A stretch of 64,000 nt of DNA, taken from Prorocentrum cordatum (Eukaryota; Sar; Dinophyceae; Prorocentrales; Prorocentraceae). The position numbers and the translations under genes are program-made. Under the pieces are notes generated by a model. The model saw only the letters and a list, made by a program, of their open reading frames with translations, was not told the DNA's origin and did not search any database. This document shows, one piece after another, positions 10,991 through 22,801 of the stretch; the first letter of the stretch is position 1; each line of letters starts with the position of its first letter. The DNA lies in NCBI GenBank assembly GCA_963575745.1, contig CAUYUJ010015505.1, positions 363,285 through 427,284 on the forward strand. Reading direction: 5' to 3'.

Positions 10991-11326
10991 TCAGCATGGG
11001 ATGGTGAAGGGGGGGGGGGCCAAGAGGTGGAGGAGGGGGAGGCGGAGGGGCAGGACGCAGAGGGAGAGGGGCGCCGTTGCAGCCGCGGAGAAGCACACAG
11101 GGGGGGGGGGAAGGAGGGCGCCGGGGGAGAGAGCAGGAGGAGGCGACAGAGCGATGGGGGAGCAGAAGGAGGGACCGCCGCGCCAGTTGCGCGCCGCTCG
11201 GGTGCAGCACCTCCGCGTCTGCCACTGTTCTGGCACCGCGTCTGGCTGCTTCGGCGAGCGCTGCTGCCACTGAGAGCAGCCACAGGCGCAGACAAGGAGG
11301 AGCGGGAGCAGGATAAGAACTTTCAT
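10991..11326 (-). CDS. Possible N-terminal exon with signal anchor
   Basis: The frame from ATG at 11326 begins MKVLILLPLLLVCACGCSQ, a strong hydrophobic signal or lipoprotein-like leader, followed by a polar stretch with several cysteines and then low-complexity P/A/S. A longer start at 11353 adds nine residues. It lies upstream of the LEA_2 exons on the same strand, separated by an introner and a family-2 element, and could be the start of that gene, since many LEA_2 proteins are membrane-anchored. No splice path was proven. The downstream half is low complexity and the exon end is unknown. Confidence 0.25.
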   Translation of the reverse strand: MKVLILLPLLLVCACGCSQWQQRSPKQPDAVPEQWQTRRCCTRAARNWRGGPSFCSPIALSPPPALSPGALLPPPPVCFSAAATAPLSLCVLPLRLPLLHLLAPPPFTIPC

Positions 11327-11339
11327 TTCTATTGATTCA

Positions 11340-12948
11340 AGTACAATCGACATTGTTGATGATGATTATTTTCTACTCACTTCCTCTCTATTTTGGTCGT
11401 CTAATTGCCGCAACGAGTTTGATTCTTGTTTTGAAATAGCAGGGGGTCGGAGGATCGCAGAGGAGCAGGAGCAGGGGGCGAGGGCGAGGAGCCATGCGGG
11501 CAGGCGAGAAGGACGAGGGAGGGCAACAGCGAGGGTGGAAGCAACAACAGAAGAGATGAGAAGGTGACAGCACGAAGGAGGGGACGAGGCATGATATAAT
11601 CACGGGGAGGAGGTGGATGAGCAGCCGGAGCAGGTGGGCGAGGAAAAGGAAGAACAGAAAAGGGGGAGTCTGATAATGATGGAGGAGGAGGAGGGAGAGG
11701 AGAAGGAACGTGAGGACGTAAGGACGACGAGCAGGAAGAGGACGATACGATGATGTCCAGGAAGAGGAGGAGGAGGAGGAGGAGGAGGAGGAGGCGCAGG
11801 AGGGGAGGAACAATGAGGAACGCGCGGAGGAAGAAGAGGAGGAGGAGGAAGAAGAGAAGGAGGAAGAGGAGGCGCCACATCAAATTCACTTCGCCGAACG
11901 GATGGTGCCGTACACCCTTCCATCGCCGCAATCCCCCCCTCGTAAGTATACGGAACCTATCACTCTCACCGCGGCGGGCGCCCGCTTGAAGGTGCAAGGG
12001 GCGCCTATGGGCTTGCATCCGGTGACTCTTGGCGGACTGGAGTTCGAATTATCTGACGGCCATGCCGCGTGTGCGGGACGAGAGCTTAGCGGAAGTGTCA
12101 AGGTCGCCACACCAAGACAAATGGCCTTCGAATGGTTGGACTCGCAAGGGCAATGTCTTCACCTCCAGGAAGGCCCATGATGGCCGCAGTGCGTTGTTTT
12201 TGAGCTGCTGTTTCTCAATGGGGTCTTGGCTTCTGTTGGCGCCAAGGGGTACTTGCGCGGCGCACAGCCAGGCTGCGCCATTCAGCGCGCGCGGAGACGC
12301 GCGCGGTCATGAGGCGCGGCGCAACTGGCAGACACGCCCATAGGCGGCCACGCCGGACCAGGGCCGTTCGCAAGCGCGCGGGGGCAATGTCAAACACACC
12401 CGTACAATCACGTCTGCCCAAGGGCGGCGGGGAGAGCCCGCGCGCGCGCCCACCCGCGATCGCAGCTGACTACGAGGCGCCCGCGGGAGGCTTCAATCAG
12501 GGGCACGCAGCTCAGGCCACCTACGCGAGCGCAGAAGCGCCCGCCGACCCCCCCTTCCCCCGCAGCTTCCAAACGTTCGCGCGTGGCCACGCACCGCCTC
12601 GCAGGCGAGCGGAAGCCTCGTCCAAGAGGCCCCCTGCTTCCACATTCCCTCGCGCGGCGAGGCGCTCATAGGTGCCGGGCGACTGCGCGACGCTCGAAAT
12701 CCCCCCTCGTCGCGCTCGCCCGGCCTTTTTTTCACATCTTCGCCGACCCTCCTTCCGCGCAACCATCCTCCCCAACTCCCACCTATATTCCCACCCCCAT
12801 TCCCCATGTTCCCGCGCCCCCGCCCGCCGGCCCATCCGTCCGAGTGAGGAAAAGGACGAAACAATACAAGAGCACTTGCGAGCCAATGGTTCGGGATGTC
12901 TTTGCGGCCGAGCTGCGACAGCAGCAATGAATATGGAGACAAACATGG

Positions 12949-13003
<55 letters not shown>

Positions 13004-13521
13004 TGGCTCTGTGAAAGCTTTGGGAAATGCCTACCAGCGGCCCAGCGTGGGAAGTCCTCTGGCCTAGGGAAGGACCACACCTGGGGAAAAGTGGCCCCTA
13101 CATGGCCCTCCAAAGGCACCTTTCCCCTTAGAGCTGAATTTCAAATCTATAGGTCGCAATCCATTCAATCACTCACCTGATTCACTCGCTGCCTGGCGCA
13201 GCCAGCCTGTCAAACAGCTGTCTGACATACCCTCATTAGAGGAGGGGGGAGGGTCAAGAAGGGGGAAGTGGACTCAACGGAAGAGAGCGGGAGGTCTCCT
13301 GGCATCCGGCGGACTTGCGAAGCCCTCTGAATTAGGGTAGTCACGCTGAAATTAAAATCCACAGGGGCTCCAGGCTTAAAAAACACCCAGAAGCTCCTAG
13401 TGACAAGCGCAGTATTCTAGAATAGGCCTGGAGGATCTAGGCTGAGGGGTATCAAGGGAGGCCTCACTCTGTATCCCAGTGAACATAATTTCGCGCATGC
13501 TGTCGGGTCCTGTTCTGGCGG
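11340..13521. other. Gene-poor stretch with purine and CT tracts
   Basis: Purine-rich GGA/GAA sequence at 11455-11875, then GC-rich unique sequence. A minus frame from ATG 12946 starts MFVSIFIAAVAARP like a signal peptide but has no recognisable sequel. (CT)n and (AT)n occur at 12951-13002. Nothing is supported at 13003-13521. Confidence 0.5.
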
Positions 13522-14180
13522 TCAGCCTTGCCCTGGGCCCCTCACGCCCATGCCGCCCTTCTTGTTGACCTGCTTCTGGACGTCCTCGCGAGAAAGCCCA
13601 ATGCGCGCCAGAAGCTTCTCCGCGTCCCTCTCCATGGCCCACCGCGGCGCCGACCCTGGTTTGAACGTGCCTTTCTGGTGTTTGACCGCTCTGCAGATCG
13701 CCTGGTGAGGACTGATCTGGCCCTGGCCCGCTTCGCCCTCGGTGTTGATCGTCTGCTGCGCTGGCGCCACCATGGGCTGAAACTTGTGCATCTGCGAATC
13801 TTACTGTTGCTTTGAATCGAAGTAACACCCCCGAAGACGAAGAGACCGAAGGTGCCCCTGAACCGCGCGCAGCGCTGCGCCCTTGCTCATCTGACCTGCC
13901 GCGTCCCAGTAGGCCGCGAGGGCCTTGGCGCACTCGCTCGCCCCGCCAGCTCGCGACTCTTCTGCAGCGCGAGGCGGCGCAGGATGGCAGTGAGCGCTGC
14001 GAGCGCCCCCCCGGGCCCCTCTTTGTCTCGAGGTGCCTCCTCTTGAATTGTGGCTAGCTCTGTGTCTGAGCCCGCTGGCGAGTCTGCCAGTCCCTCGCGC
14101 TCCCCCTTGGGCTCAATGAGCCAGCCTGGCGCCTGCAGGGCCGCCGCTGCCGTCGCCCGCGGTAGGGGGTAACGCGACAT
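13522..14180 (-). CDS. Putative two-exon gene, 184-residue protein of unknown function
   Basis: Exon 14180-13896 (95 codons, ATG start) ends CGGCAG|GTCAGATG. Exon 13791-13522 begins after GATTCGCAG| and ends at TGA. The 104-bp GT-AG intron joins in frame (phase 0), whereas reading through it meets a stop at once. The first half is Ala/Arg-rich with an acidic middle (ELATIQEEAPRDKEG). The second half has a mixed, globular-looking composition (AMERDAEKLLARIGLS). No family is recognised and no membrane segment is seen. It lies just downstream of a decayed LINE on the same strand, so an origin in that element is an alternative. Confidence 0.4.
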
Positions 14181-14949
14181 GGAAACGACCGCGCCGCAAC
14201 AGATCTGAAACGGTAGCGTGTTGGGCCTCGCATAACGGACATCCAAGAGTATGCGCCATGCTGGGCAGGACTGCCGAAATTCTGGAGTAACGCAAACTCC
14301 TGCCATTCAGCTCTGGGCAACGCGCCAGCACTCCGAACTCTTGGACTCGAAGAACCTCTCCCAAACAAAGCGCTCGTTGGAGCAGAGATGGCCAGCGCCG
14401 AGACCGAACGGTGGCCATGGTGAATTTGGGTCTTGACCAGGAGCTCGCGCTCGCTATGGGCGGCTGCGGGACACCCGCGGGCAGCGCATGGGAACTCAGC
14501 CAGCGTGGGGGGCTCTCGCGATTAATTTTGCGCTGCGGACGTGGGAAACCACCCGGGCGGGGGGATGCGCACTCCAGGCCATCGCGCTCTGAGGATCTCC
14601 GGGTCAAGTGAGGCGAACCAATCAACGAGCTCGGCGGAAGTGAAAAGGCGGGAGGGAGCGCCGTTTAACTCCTCGGTCCTTTCGATTTCAGCGCCCCCAA
14701 GCATCGCGAAGAGGGGTTAGATCTGTCGCGAGCCTACGCGCCGAGGGTCAATCACCTTCAGATAGCTGACCGATTACATTCAAAATGCTGCCCCCAAACT
14801 CATCGCCCACCTCCATGGCCCCAAGGGCGCCCCCCCCAACCCTGCCGCGCGTATGTTCGGCTCGCGCGCCCATGGCTGATGCCGTTCAATGCGACGGGCT
14901 TTGCATTGTACTTCCAGTAGTGCGGTGTGCCCATCTGTTATAATTGCAT
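14181..14949. other. Unassigned sequence between gene and LINE remnant
   Basis: Several minus-strand frames are open, one with CPLCEAQ. None can be assigned. It may be the decayed 3' part of the LINE to the right. Confidence 0.4.
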
Positions 14950-17000
14950 CGTTAGATACAGATCCATTTGTGTTCCACTAAAGTTCGCCCCCCCCCCCCC
15001 CCGCCCCGCCCGCCCCCGCCCCGCGCGCGGCTTTCCTGTCGCGCAGCGAGATTCGCACCTGGATCTTCTCGTAATGGGTAGCAGGCAGGACGCGCGCTTC
15101 CATGCCAGACAACGCTGGGCCAAAGACGCGACTGCGGAAGACTGCTCGTTCCTCTGTGCGGCATGCGATCTCGGTGCCAGTGGCGGCCCATGGCCGCAAA
15201 TCCAACATCGATCGCCCCCTGCTGGCGCACCCGCTCACTCTGGGGCGCGGCGTCTGCACGCATGGTGCCCCCCAAGTATTTAGCGCGTTCTCGTGCTCGG
15301 CCAGCCACTGGGAGATGTCCGCCATGGAAACGTCGGCGAATCGACGGTGAATTCAGTCCAAACAATGCCACCACCGTCTCGTTCTTAGAAGGGTTAAACA
15401 AGTAGTTGCGCTGCTGAATATTGCTGATGGGGATGGTTTCGTACTCGATTGACTCGCGGCTTATACAGGTACCTTTTCCTGCGCAACCGACATTACAATG
15501 GAAACTGCGGTCGGGCTGCTCAACTCCGTGGCCGTCATCCGCGGAAATGCCCACAATGCGCCATTGCGCCGTCTCATCACCAGAATAACAATGCTCCTGC
15601 TGCGGATCCTCAAATGCAATTCCTATATCTCGTCTGAAAACGTTGACTGCCCATGGGTCTCTTTGCAGAGCGCCGGCGTTGGGCTTGGCTTCAAGAGCGC
15701 CTGCAGGCCCACTGAAGCACGCAGCTGGGCGTTGAAACCGATGTTCTAGTAGCATTGCTACCAGTGGGCGATTCAAATGCAATGCTGTCGAAGGCGTTCG
15801 TCACAGCTTTGTTGTCGCGAGCGTGATGTAGTCCATGTCTGCGCAATCTCCATTCCAGCGGCTGCTGGAACATCACGGGAGTCCCTCTTCCTCCTGACGC
15901 TGCCCATCCGCGCGAGAAATTTGGTCCACGATTGCGCTAAGCAGGGCTGGTACACGTCGGTATAAATCATTTCCCAGAAAGGGGCATAACACATGAATGA
16001 TGCGTATCCACGCAATGGCAACTCCATTGGATAAGCTCTAACTCAGAGGGACCTCGCCCGTGCGATAGATCGCGCGCGGCAGGCATTCGAAAAGGTAGCT
16101 GCTTTCCCGTAGCTCGCTGTTCGCGGCTTCAGTCCCCCAGCCCTCGGCACCTGCGCGACGTTCGTCTTCGCGGGCGAAACGCCGCCCAGAAGAATTCAAG
16201 AGATAATGGCCATGGCTGCGCTGCTCGCCTTTTGTCTGCGACCCTGGGGCGCCGCCCAATTGCTTTCAATGCGTGTCTTTGTTTGTTCTGCTCTTTTGGG
16301 AAAAAAAAACAAAAAAAAAACACGCGGGGGTCAGGGGCCGCTGGCGCGGCAGAGACTGCCCGCGCGTAATTACGTTTGCGTGGGCCTGTTCCTCTGGCAG
16401 ACACTAGTCTCGAAAATATTGAAGCCTCTGCTTTTCGCCCGCGCTGGCGAGTTTGAAGTAATTCCCGTGGAACTTCCTGCCGCCATGCAGCTGCACGTTG
16501 CAGTCGCTGATTTCTTTGCTCTCGAGAAAGACGTCTGAGCCCAGATGCGGGGCCATTCTCCATGTCAGATACCGCTGCCACTCGAAATCGAAGTTGTCGT
16601 CTTTGATGGAGAAGGCCGAGTGGTTGTTCCGCTCGTTTTTGTATCCTGGGGATGTCTCCATCGCTGAGGTAAGCACACGTTGTGCCTCCTGCGCCACGAG
16701 ATTCAGATATATGCCCATTCATGATGTGGTGTCGGTTCGTCTTGTCGGGTTTGCTTGTGGACTTCGGCTTCCTGATGGAATGGCTGTTCAATTGCACGTA
16801 GAAGCTCTGCTCGATTCGTTCGTCGACGCCGTGCATCCATGAGGGCCTCCCTATTCCACTCGGTGGGCAGAAACGCGCATCCAAGACTGATGCCCTACCC
16901 AACGGGGCTGTGAAGTCCAAGAATTGCTTGCAGTGGGTACGCCACTCGTACATGGACTGGAATGTGCCCACGATGGTGTCGAGATGTTATGGTCTGGAGT
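14950..17000 (-). pseudogene. Decayed LINE (non-LTR retrotransposon) reverse transcriptase
   Basis: Minus-strand frames interrupted by shifts carry reverse-transcriptase landmarks in the right order: NAFDSIAFE (motif A-like, about 15785), GISADDGHGV (catalytic ADD box, about 15540), NPSKNETVVALFG (about 15380) and KYLGGTMRADAAP (the post-palm KYLG element, about 15275). Upstream frames around 16400-16970 and 15775-16027 have mixed composition and probably come from the linker and the early RT. At least three frame changes are needed, so it is not functional. A GC-rich interruption near 16270-16380 may be a later insertion. The clade cannot be assigned by eye. Confidence 0.62.
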
Positions 17001-17189
17001 TGTGTCGCCAATCTTCTCACTGGGCCCACATTATTGACCGAACTTTATGAGGCATCGAGGTATTAGTACACAGCCCCACTGCGAACTGGTACCACTTGCA
17101 CTGTATAGTGTCGATCCCATTCCGCGAACAGGTATTGATTGGAATGGGATGAAGTTTCTCGAACAATGGCAGGAGTACATCTGCGACAT

Positions 17190-17890
17190 ACTACTGTCGT
17201 ACTGCAAGACGTGTATCCCCAATGCACTGTGACGATATCCTCTGCCACTCCTCTGCTCTTGCCCACGCTGCTGCACAACTCCCGGTCCCTACCATCGTCC
17301 ACACCACATCCCCCGCTGTTGTTCCCAGCGCCACTGTCCTCACCACCGTTGTCCCCGCTGGATCCACCACCGCCTCTACTGTCCCACCAGTGCCACCACC
17401 ACTGTCGCACTGTCCCCACTGTCCCCACCACTGTTCCCACCACGGCTCCACTCTCCCCACTTTCTCCACGGCCCCAACCACTGCCCGACTATCCCCAGTG
17501 TCCCCACTGTCCCACTGACTCCTCCGCTGTCCCACTGAGCTGTCCCACTGTTCCCACTACTGTCCCCACTGTCCCCACCACTGTCCCCACTGCACCTCTG
17601 TCCCATTGTCCCACCGCCGTCCTCGCCACCGCCTTCACCACTGTCCCCACCACCACCGTACCCTCCACTGTCCTTCTGTTTCCACCACGTTCCCACTGTC
17701 CCCACACCACTGTCCCCACCACCACCGTCCCAACCACTGTCCCACTGTCCCCACTGTTCCCACCATTATCTTCACCACTGTCCCCACCACTATCGTCCTC
17801 ACCACTGTCCCTCTGTCCCCACCACTGTCCCGCTCTCCCCTCACCACTGCCCCCACCACCACCGTCCCCACCACTGTCCGCCCCCCCCCC
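17190..17890. repeat. Degenerate CCACTGTCCC minisatellite
   Basis: Around 45 imperfect repetitions of a 12-15 bp unit built on CCACTGTCCCCAC. Frames are open because the unit lacks stops. Confidence 0.9.
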
Positions 17891-18075
17891 TCCGGTTTTC
17901 GAGGGGGGGGGGTCGAATCGGTAGTCGACCGGTAGTGACCCCCCTCCCTTTTTTCATGATGGACTGGGGGGGGGGGGGGAGGGGTTCGAACTGGTAATGA
18001 CCCCCCCCCGGTTTTCCGAAGAGTGGGTGGGAGGGGTTCGAACCGGTAGTGACCCCCCCGGTTTTCCGCCAGCAG
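17885..18075. repeat. Three tandem units of about 60 bp, G/C runs
   Basis: GGGGTTCGAACCGGTAGTGA followed by a C run and GGTTTTC, three times with different G-run lengths. The TTCGAA word resembles a tRNA B box but no tRNA fold is present. Confidence 0.7.
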
Positions 18076-18723
18076 CGGTAAAACACGCTCTTTCAAATCA
18101 AGACATACCACAGGCGTGGAACGGTGGGCACCCTATATACATAAAGATCGGAACCATGCCGCGAATGCATCACGTGCCGAAATGCAGGAATTTGCTGGAA
18201 GTGATGAAGACGAGGTGGCACATAATTGCTGCATGTTCAAGTCAAGCTGCTTGCTGCGTGCTCGGATGGCGAATCTCCTGCATGCTGCGACCTGCGGCGT
18301 AATCCACACGTTTGTCACACTCCTGCGCGGGATGCGAGGGCCCAGCATTATAGAACAAACAACAGATGTGTTAGTATACGGCCCCCGCTTCCAACAATGA
18401 GAAACACACCGTCGCCGCGGTCCAGCTCGCTTCCACTGAGCCACCTCTCCTCCATACGTTTTTCTGTGGTACCGTTCAAACGCACACAATCCAAGCTACT
18501 CGTGCGCAGGACTAACTCATGCAAGATTATGGGACAGCTCAAAGAAAGAGGATTGCATTGAAGGGCTGAGACATGTTGCATCCTGCGGATGAGGCCATCA
18601 ACCACCGAACAAAATGAGATCCTGATGCAGGGTAACAAAAAATGCCACATTAACAACAAAACATTGTAATATGACAACGTGCAGGAGAGCTTGTAGGCTA
18701 CCGTAGCTGACGCGCGCGGTGGT
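18076..18723. other. No gene seen
   Basis: Mixed-composition unique sequence with short open frames on both strands and no recognisable domain. Confidence 0.5.
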
Positions 18724-18958
18724 TTGGAAGGGTGCCCGGGCCAGAGCATTTCTGAGGAGGAGAAGGAGGATATGGTGGAGGTGGATGCGCCTCCGCTTCC
18801 GAAGCAGAGCGGAAGAAACCAGGGGGGCCCGGAGCGCCAACTCGCAGCACTCGTCGGCGGGGCCAGGAGCATGCCTCTCAGCTGGTCCAGCCCCGCCTTT
18901 CGGCGCACACCCCCAGCCAGCGCGCGCGCGCGCCTCAACCCTCTCTCGGCAGGAAGTA
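18724..18958 (+). CDS. Exon-like open frame, unknown
   Basis: The plus frame has codon composition like the better genes here and an acidic start (ISEEEKEDMVEVDAPPLP) followed by a Ser/Pro/Arg-rich part. It has no ATG at its head and no proven splice partners. It ends near GGCAG|GAAGTAAG, a possible GA donor. It may be an orphan exon or chance. Confidence 0.2.
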
Positions 18959-19010
18959 AGAGACAATGGCCCAATATCAGCATTCATGAAACAACACTGC
19001 GCCATTCAGC

Positions 19011-19083
19011 TCTGCTGAAGTCCATCTGGTTAGGATACTCGGCTCTCACCCGAGCGACGAGGGCTCGAGTCCCAGTGGCGAAA
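19011..19083 (+). tRNA. tRNA-Glu(CTC)-like sequence, degenerate (pseudo-tRNA or SINE head)
   Basis: TCTGGTTAGGATAC matches the A box of eukaryotic tRNA-Glu. The anticodon arm CTCGG-CTCTCAC-CCGAG pairs perfectly with anticodon CTC and T33. GGCTCGAGTCC is one base off the B-box consensus. The acceptor 3' strand TGGCGAA should pair with TTCGCCA, but the 5' strand is TCTGCTG, and the T stem pairs at only three of five positions. It is therefore a relic or the head of a tRNA-derived SINE, not a working tRNA. Confidence 0.5.
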
Positions 19084-19839
19084 TTTTGATTCCACGCCCT
19101 GGGCCTAAGATGGAAGGAGTCCGCGCTGCTGCGCCCCCCGCGGGCTTCCGACAATCCGTCGCCGTGTCTGAGCGGAAATGACGCGCTCGAGTGCCTGCGA
19201 GTCTCCACGTGGCCAACCGCTGACAAACTCATCCCCAAGCAGTTTCGCAAGGACCGGGGCGTCGCGTTCAGAAGGCTCGCGCAACGGGTCGGGCGTCTGA
19301 TGATATGCCTTGCCTGTCGCCCTCGGCATCCGTTCCCGAGCGCTGACACGTGGCACTTTCAGCGGACCGTCGCCAGAGGCCCACCGACCCAGGAGCAAAT
19401 GCATAGTTGTTTTGGAGGCCAATCTGTGCTTCAGCATGTAGAGGCATCAGGCTGCAGGGTGGATGTTGGCCAAACACGTCTCAATATTTGCATGGGCCAA
19501 CCTACAAGCAACGCGTAGATGCATAAGCCAATCTTGAACGCAGCCTTATGGACTGGCCAGTGGAGAAGCGTGGGCGCATGGATGGGTGCAGAAAAAGACA
19601 CATGCATGGGCCGGTGGAGAAGGACATCGATACGCAAGTGTATCCATTACGCGATGAAGTTAGCTCGGTCGTCTATACACGTAGCCTGCCTCACTTTCGC
19701 ACAGTCTGTGGGACGATCCGTGCCTCGCGGGTTTCTCGTGGGGCTCTCCTGGGCTATCACGGGTCTCGTGGGCCTCGTGCGTCGGGCTCTCATGGGTTCA
19801 TGAGGCGTTCTTGTGTGGCCGCGGGAAGGGAGAACGAAG
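19084..19839. other. No confident gene
   Basis: A minus-strand frame (19105-19437) of mixed composition has no recognised domain. If the tRNA-like head belongs to a SINE, its body would begin here on the plus strand. No poly-A or terminal repeat was found. Confidence 0.45.
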
Positions 19840-19945
19840 AGGCGGAGGGGGAGGAGGAGGAGGGGGAGGAGGAGGAGAAGGGGGAGGAGGGGGAGGAGGG
19901 GGAGGAGAAGGAGGAGGAGGAGAAGGAGGAGGAGGAGAAGGCGTC
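19840..19945. repeat. (GGA)n purine tract
   Basis: GGAGGA/GGGGGAGGA triplets. Confidence 0.95.
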
Positions 19946-19969
19946 TCCCCGCATTGTTCTAGCCAGTAT

Positions 19970-20400
19970 TCCCTCGGGGTTCGCTCGGGGTCTCGTGGAG
20001 CTCTCGTGGGGCCCTCGCGGGGCCCCCCTGTGGGGCTCTCGTGGGGCTCCCGGGGGGCTCTTCGGGACTCGGTTGGGCACTGTCGGGCTCCTCTCTCCTT
20101 GCCCTCCTCGCTCATCCTCTCTCCTCGTCCTCCCCCTCCTTCCTCTCGTCGAGCTCCGTCGGGTTCCTCCTCCTCTGTCCTTCTCTGTCTTTTGGGCTCC
20201 GTCGGGTTCAGCCGGGCTTCGTCCCGATGCGTCCACATTCGTCTGGCTCCGTCGGGCTCTCGTCGGTCCCAGTCGAGCTTTCGTCGTCTCTCGTCGGGAT
20301 CCCTCGGGTTCCGCCGGGTTCCATCGGCTCCGTCGAGTTCCGTCTGGCTCAGTCGGGTCCGTCGAGCTCGGTTTCCTCTTGCCTCCTCTCAACTCCTCTC
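19970..20400. repeat. Degenerate TCCGTCGGGTTC tandem sequence
   Basis: Many imperfect 12-bp-like units: CTCGTGGGGCTC on the left, grading to TCCGTCGGGTTC and TCGTCGG on the right. Open frames are repeat artefacts. Confidence 0.7.
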
Positions 20401-20674
20401 GCCTTGTCTTCTTTCGCCTCCTCCCTCGTGCTGTCCCTCCCGTTTCCTCCCTGCGCCCTCGCCGTCGGCTCTGCCCTTCATCCCAAATGTGCTTCGCAGT
20501 CCTCGTCCCTTCCACCTTCGCTTCGCCTCCCTGCTCCCCATAGCCCCCACTGCGGGCCCTCCCAGCGACTCACTGACAGCCCACTAACGATCCTCACAGG
20601 GCTGTTGGCCCTCCAGAGTCGAGCCCAATGCTGGACCCAAGATTAAAGAAGAACAAACGCCATAAACAGAAAGT

Positions 20675-20808
20675 GTTGGCACTCCGCGCGGATTTCCTGG
20701 ATCTGCGCTGGACCCCCCCCCTGGCGCGCGGAGCGCGCCAGGGGCGGCGCCGGAGGAGCCGCCGGGCAGGCTCAGCGCGGATCCAAGAAATCCACGCGGA
20801 GCGCCAAG
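20675..20808. mobile_element. Foldback element, copy 1
   Basis: The left arm 20675-20710 and right arm 20773-20808 are inverted copies built on GCGCGGATTTC[CT]TGGATC. The central part is GC-rich with nested palindromes. The same design recurs at 23551-23694. No coding capacity; it looks like a non-autonomous foldback or MITE. Confidence 0.75.
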
Positions 20809-20834
20809 AGTCAGGTCCGGAGTCGGGTCTAAGA

Positions 20835-21200
20835 TTTTTCCTTGGTGGGGGCCCTAGTGGGTCCACTAGTGGGTCCGCTAGTGGGGCCTCAGTGGGCCCG
20901 CTGGTGGGGCCTCGGTGGGCCAGTTGGTGGGGCCGCAGTGGGCCCATTATATTTTTTCCCAACCATTCTGTGGTGTTGGGTCCTCGTTTTGAGAAGACGG
21001 CGCCCAGAGTTCTCCCCCTCCCGCCTCCTTTCTCCCCCTCCTCCCTCCTCCTCCTCCTCCTCCTCCCTCCTCCTCCTCCTCCTCCTCTCCTCCTCCTCCT
21101 CCTCCGCCTCCTCCTCCTCCTCTCTCTCCTTCTCTCCTCCTCCTCCCCCTCCTCCTCCTCCCTCTCCTCCTCCTCCTCCTCCTCCTCCTCCTCCATTCCA
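20835..21200. repeat. GGTGGGCC short repeats, then (CCT)n
   Basis: Seven or so imperfect units of GGGGCCTCGGTGGGCCCGCT at 20840-20950, related to words at 22190-22215 and 26345-26400. A (CCT)n tract follows at 21015-21195. Confidence 0.85.
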
Positions 21201-21235
21201 TTTCCTTATAAATGTCCCTGTCCCGCCCCGAGTCC

Positions 21236-22150
21236 AATTTAAAGGGCGGGCCCTTCGTTTCGCCTGAGACTTCCTCACCATTTTTGACTCTGAAGCATGA
21301 AAAATTGGCAACGGTTTCACAAATGCAGGGCGGGTGGCTTTAAACATGTGGCTCTCGCCTTAGCTCGGCGCACATTCGTTCCAAACATTTGCAAGAGCTT
21401 CACGGATTGAAAGCGGGTGGCCTTCAAATGTGGCTCTCGCCTTTGGCTCTCGCCTTTGCGCGACGCACATATTTTCGATACAGATGCAGGAGAAACAGTT
21501 GCAAGAATTTCACAGATTGAAGGCGGGCGGTTTTCAACATGCAGCTGTCGTATTAGCGCCGCGCACATTCGTGTGAAACATATGCAAAATCTTCACGGAT
21601 TGAGGGCGGGTGGTTTTCAACGTGTGGCTCTCCTTTTAGCGCGGCGCACATTAGTTTGAAACATCTTCCAGAGTTTCACGGATTGAGGGCGGGTGGTTTT
21701 CAAAATGTGGCTCTCGCCTTAGCGCAGCGCGCATTCGTTTTAACACCTTGTACAGGTTTCACGGATTATGGGCGGTTCCTTTTCAAAGTGTGGCTCTCGA
21801 CTTAGCGCCGCACGCATTCGTTTCACAACATTTGCAAGGGTTCTACGGGTTTCCATCATCAACGCACCAGAAATGGTGTTGAAAGGATTCAGGATTACGT
21901 GGGCGCAACATTTACGTTGATTCGCTGTTTTGAAATCCCCAGAGTGGCGTTCTGGCACGATTCTGAATCGTCAACACGCAACAATACGGTTGACCCGTGG
22001 CGTTGGAATCCCGAGAACTATGTTTTGGCATGCTGCAGGATCTTCAAACGGTTGTCTTCCAACGTCCCTCAATGGAAATGAACCATTGTAGGAGGAGCTC
22101 GGAGGGAGGGTTCATTCCAACATCGTTGATGATTCTTGAGTTTGCACCTG
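21236..22150 (+). repeat. Composite repeat block, copy 1 (about 75-bp satellite plus unique tail)
   Basis: A boundary segment (CGCCTGAGACTTCCTCA) is followed by about seven units of roughly 75 bp containing TTTCACGGATTGAGGGCGGG, GGTTTTCAA and GTGGCTCTCGCC. A 250-bp non-repetitive tail ends in a GTTCATTCCAACATCGTTGA word. The entire succession occurs in reverse orientation at 57540-58440. Inside the tail, a frame at 21899-22081 reads FEIPRVAFWH and VDPWRWNPEN and ends PQWK, with a counterpart in the other copy. Confidence 0.85.
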
Positions 22151-22154
22151 TCCT

Positions 22155-22801
22155 TCTCCTCCTCCTGCTCCTCCTCCTCCTCCTCCTCCTCCTCGGGCCT
22201 TGGTGGGCCCGTTGCATTTTTTGTTGTGCCCGACCCCTTCTCGGCCTAGTGCCTGCGTCGAGGGTCTGCCCCTGGGACCGGCGCCCCGTGCCTGCGTCGA
22301 GGGTGTGGCCCCCCCCCGCAGAACTGGCACCCAGTGCCGCTCTCGCGGCGGAGAGCGCCGCCGAGCATCCCCAACGGGCGGCCAGCTGCTGGCAGCCTCA
22401 GTCTGCCCCCTCTCCCAGCAGCCTCCTCGGGCCCTCCCCCCCGATGCATCTCCCCCCCCTCCCCTCCAGCGACGAGGCGCGCGCGCGCGACAGGCAGGCG
22501 GTAGCACGAGCCGACTCGGCCCAACAACGCGCGCGCGCACGGTTCGCCGAAGGGCGGCGGCCGCGGCGCCGCGGACAAAAACGACCATCGGGCGCGGCGT
22601 GCGGCGGCGGAGCCCAGGGCGCTCGTAGAAAGCAGGGGCCTTCTTGAGACTGGCCCGGAAGTTTCTTGGAGGGCAGAAGATCCACCTCCATAATAATCAC
22701 CCCGGTAAGCGAGGCCATCTAGCAAAAGTACCCAGAGAAGAAATCGAACTGGGCAGGGCTGTTTAGTAACTAACTACCCAAGGCCGTTTAGTGAACGTCA
22801 G
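22155..22801. other. No confident gene; short (CCT)n at 22155-22195
   Basis: GC-rich with overlapping open frames and no domain. GGGCCTTGGTGGGCCCG at 22196 matches words at 20900 and 26370. Confidence 0.5.

Noticed and set aside
17885-18075. tRNA genes suggested by repeated GGGGTTCGAAC
   Set aside because: No cloverleaf can be drawn; the words belong to a 60-bp G/C-run tandem repeat.
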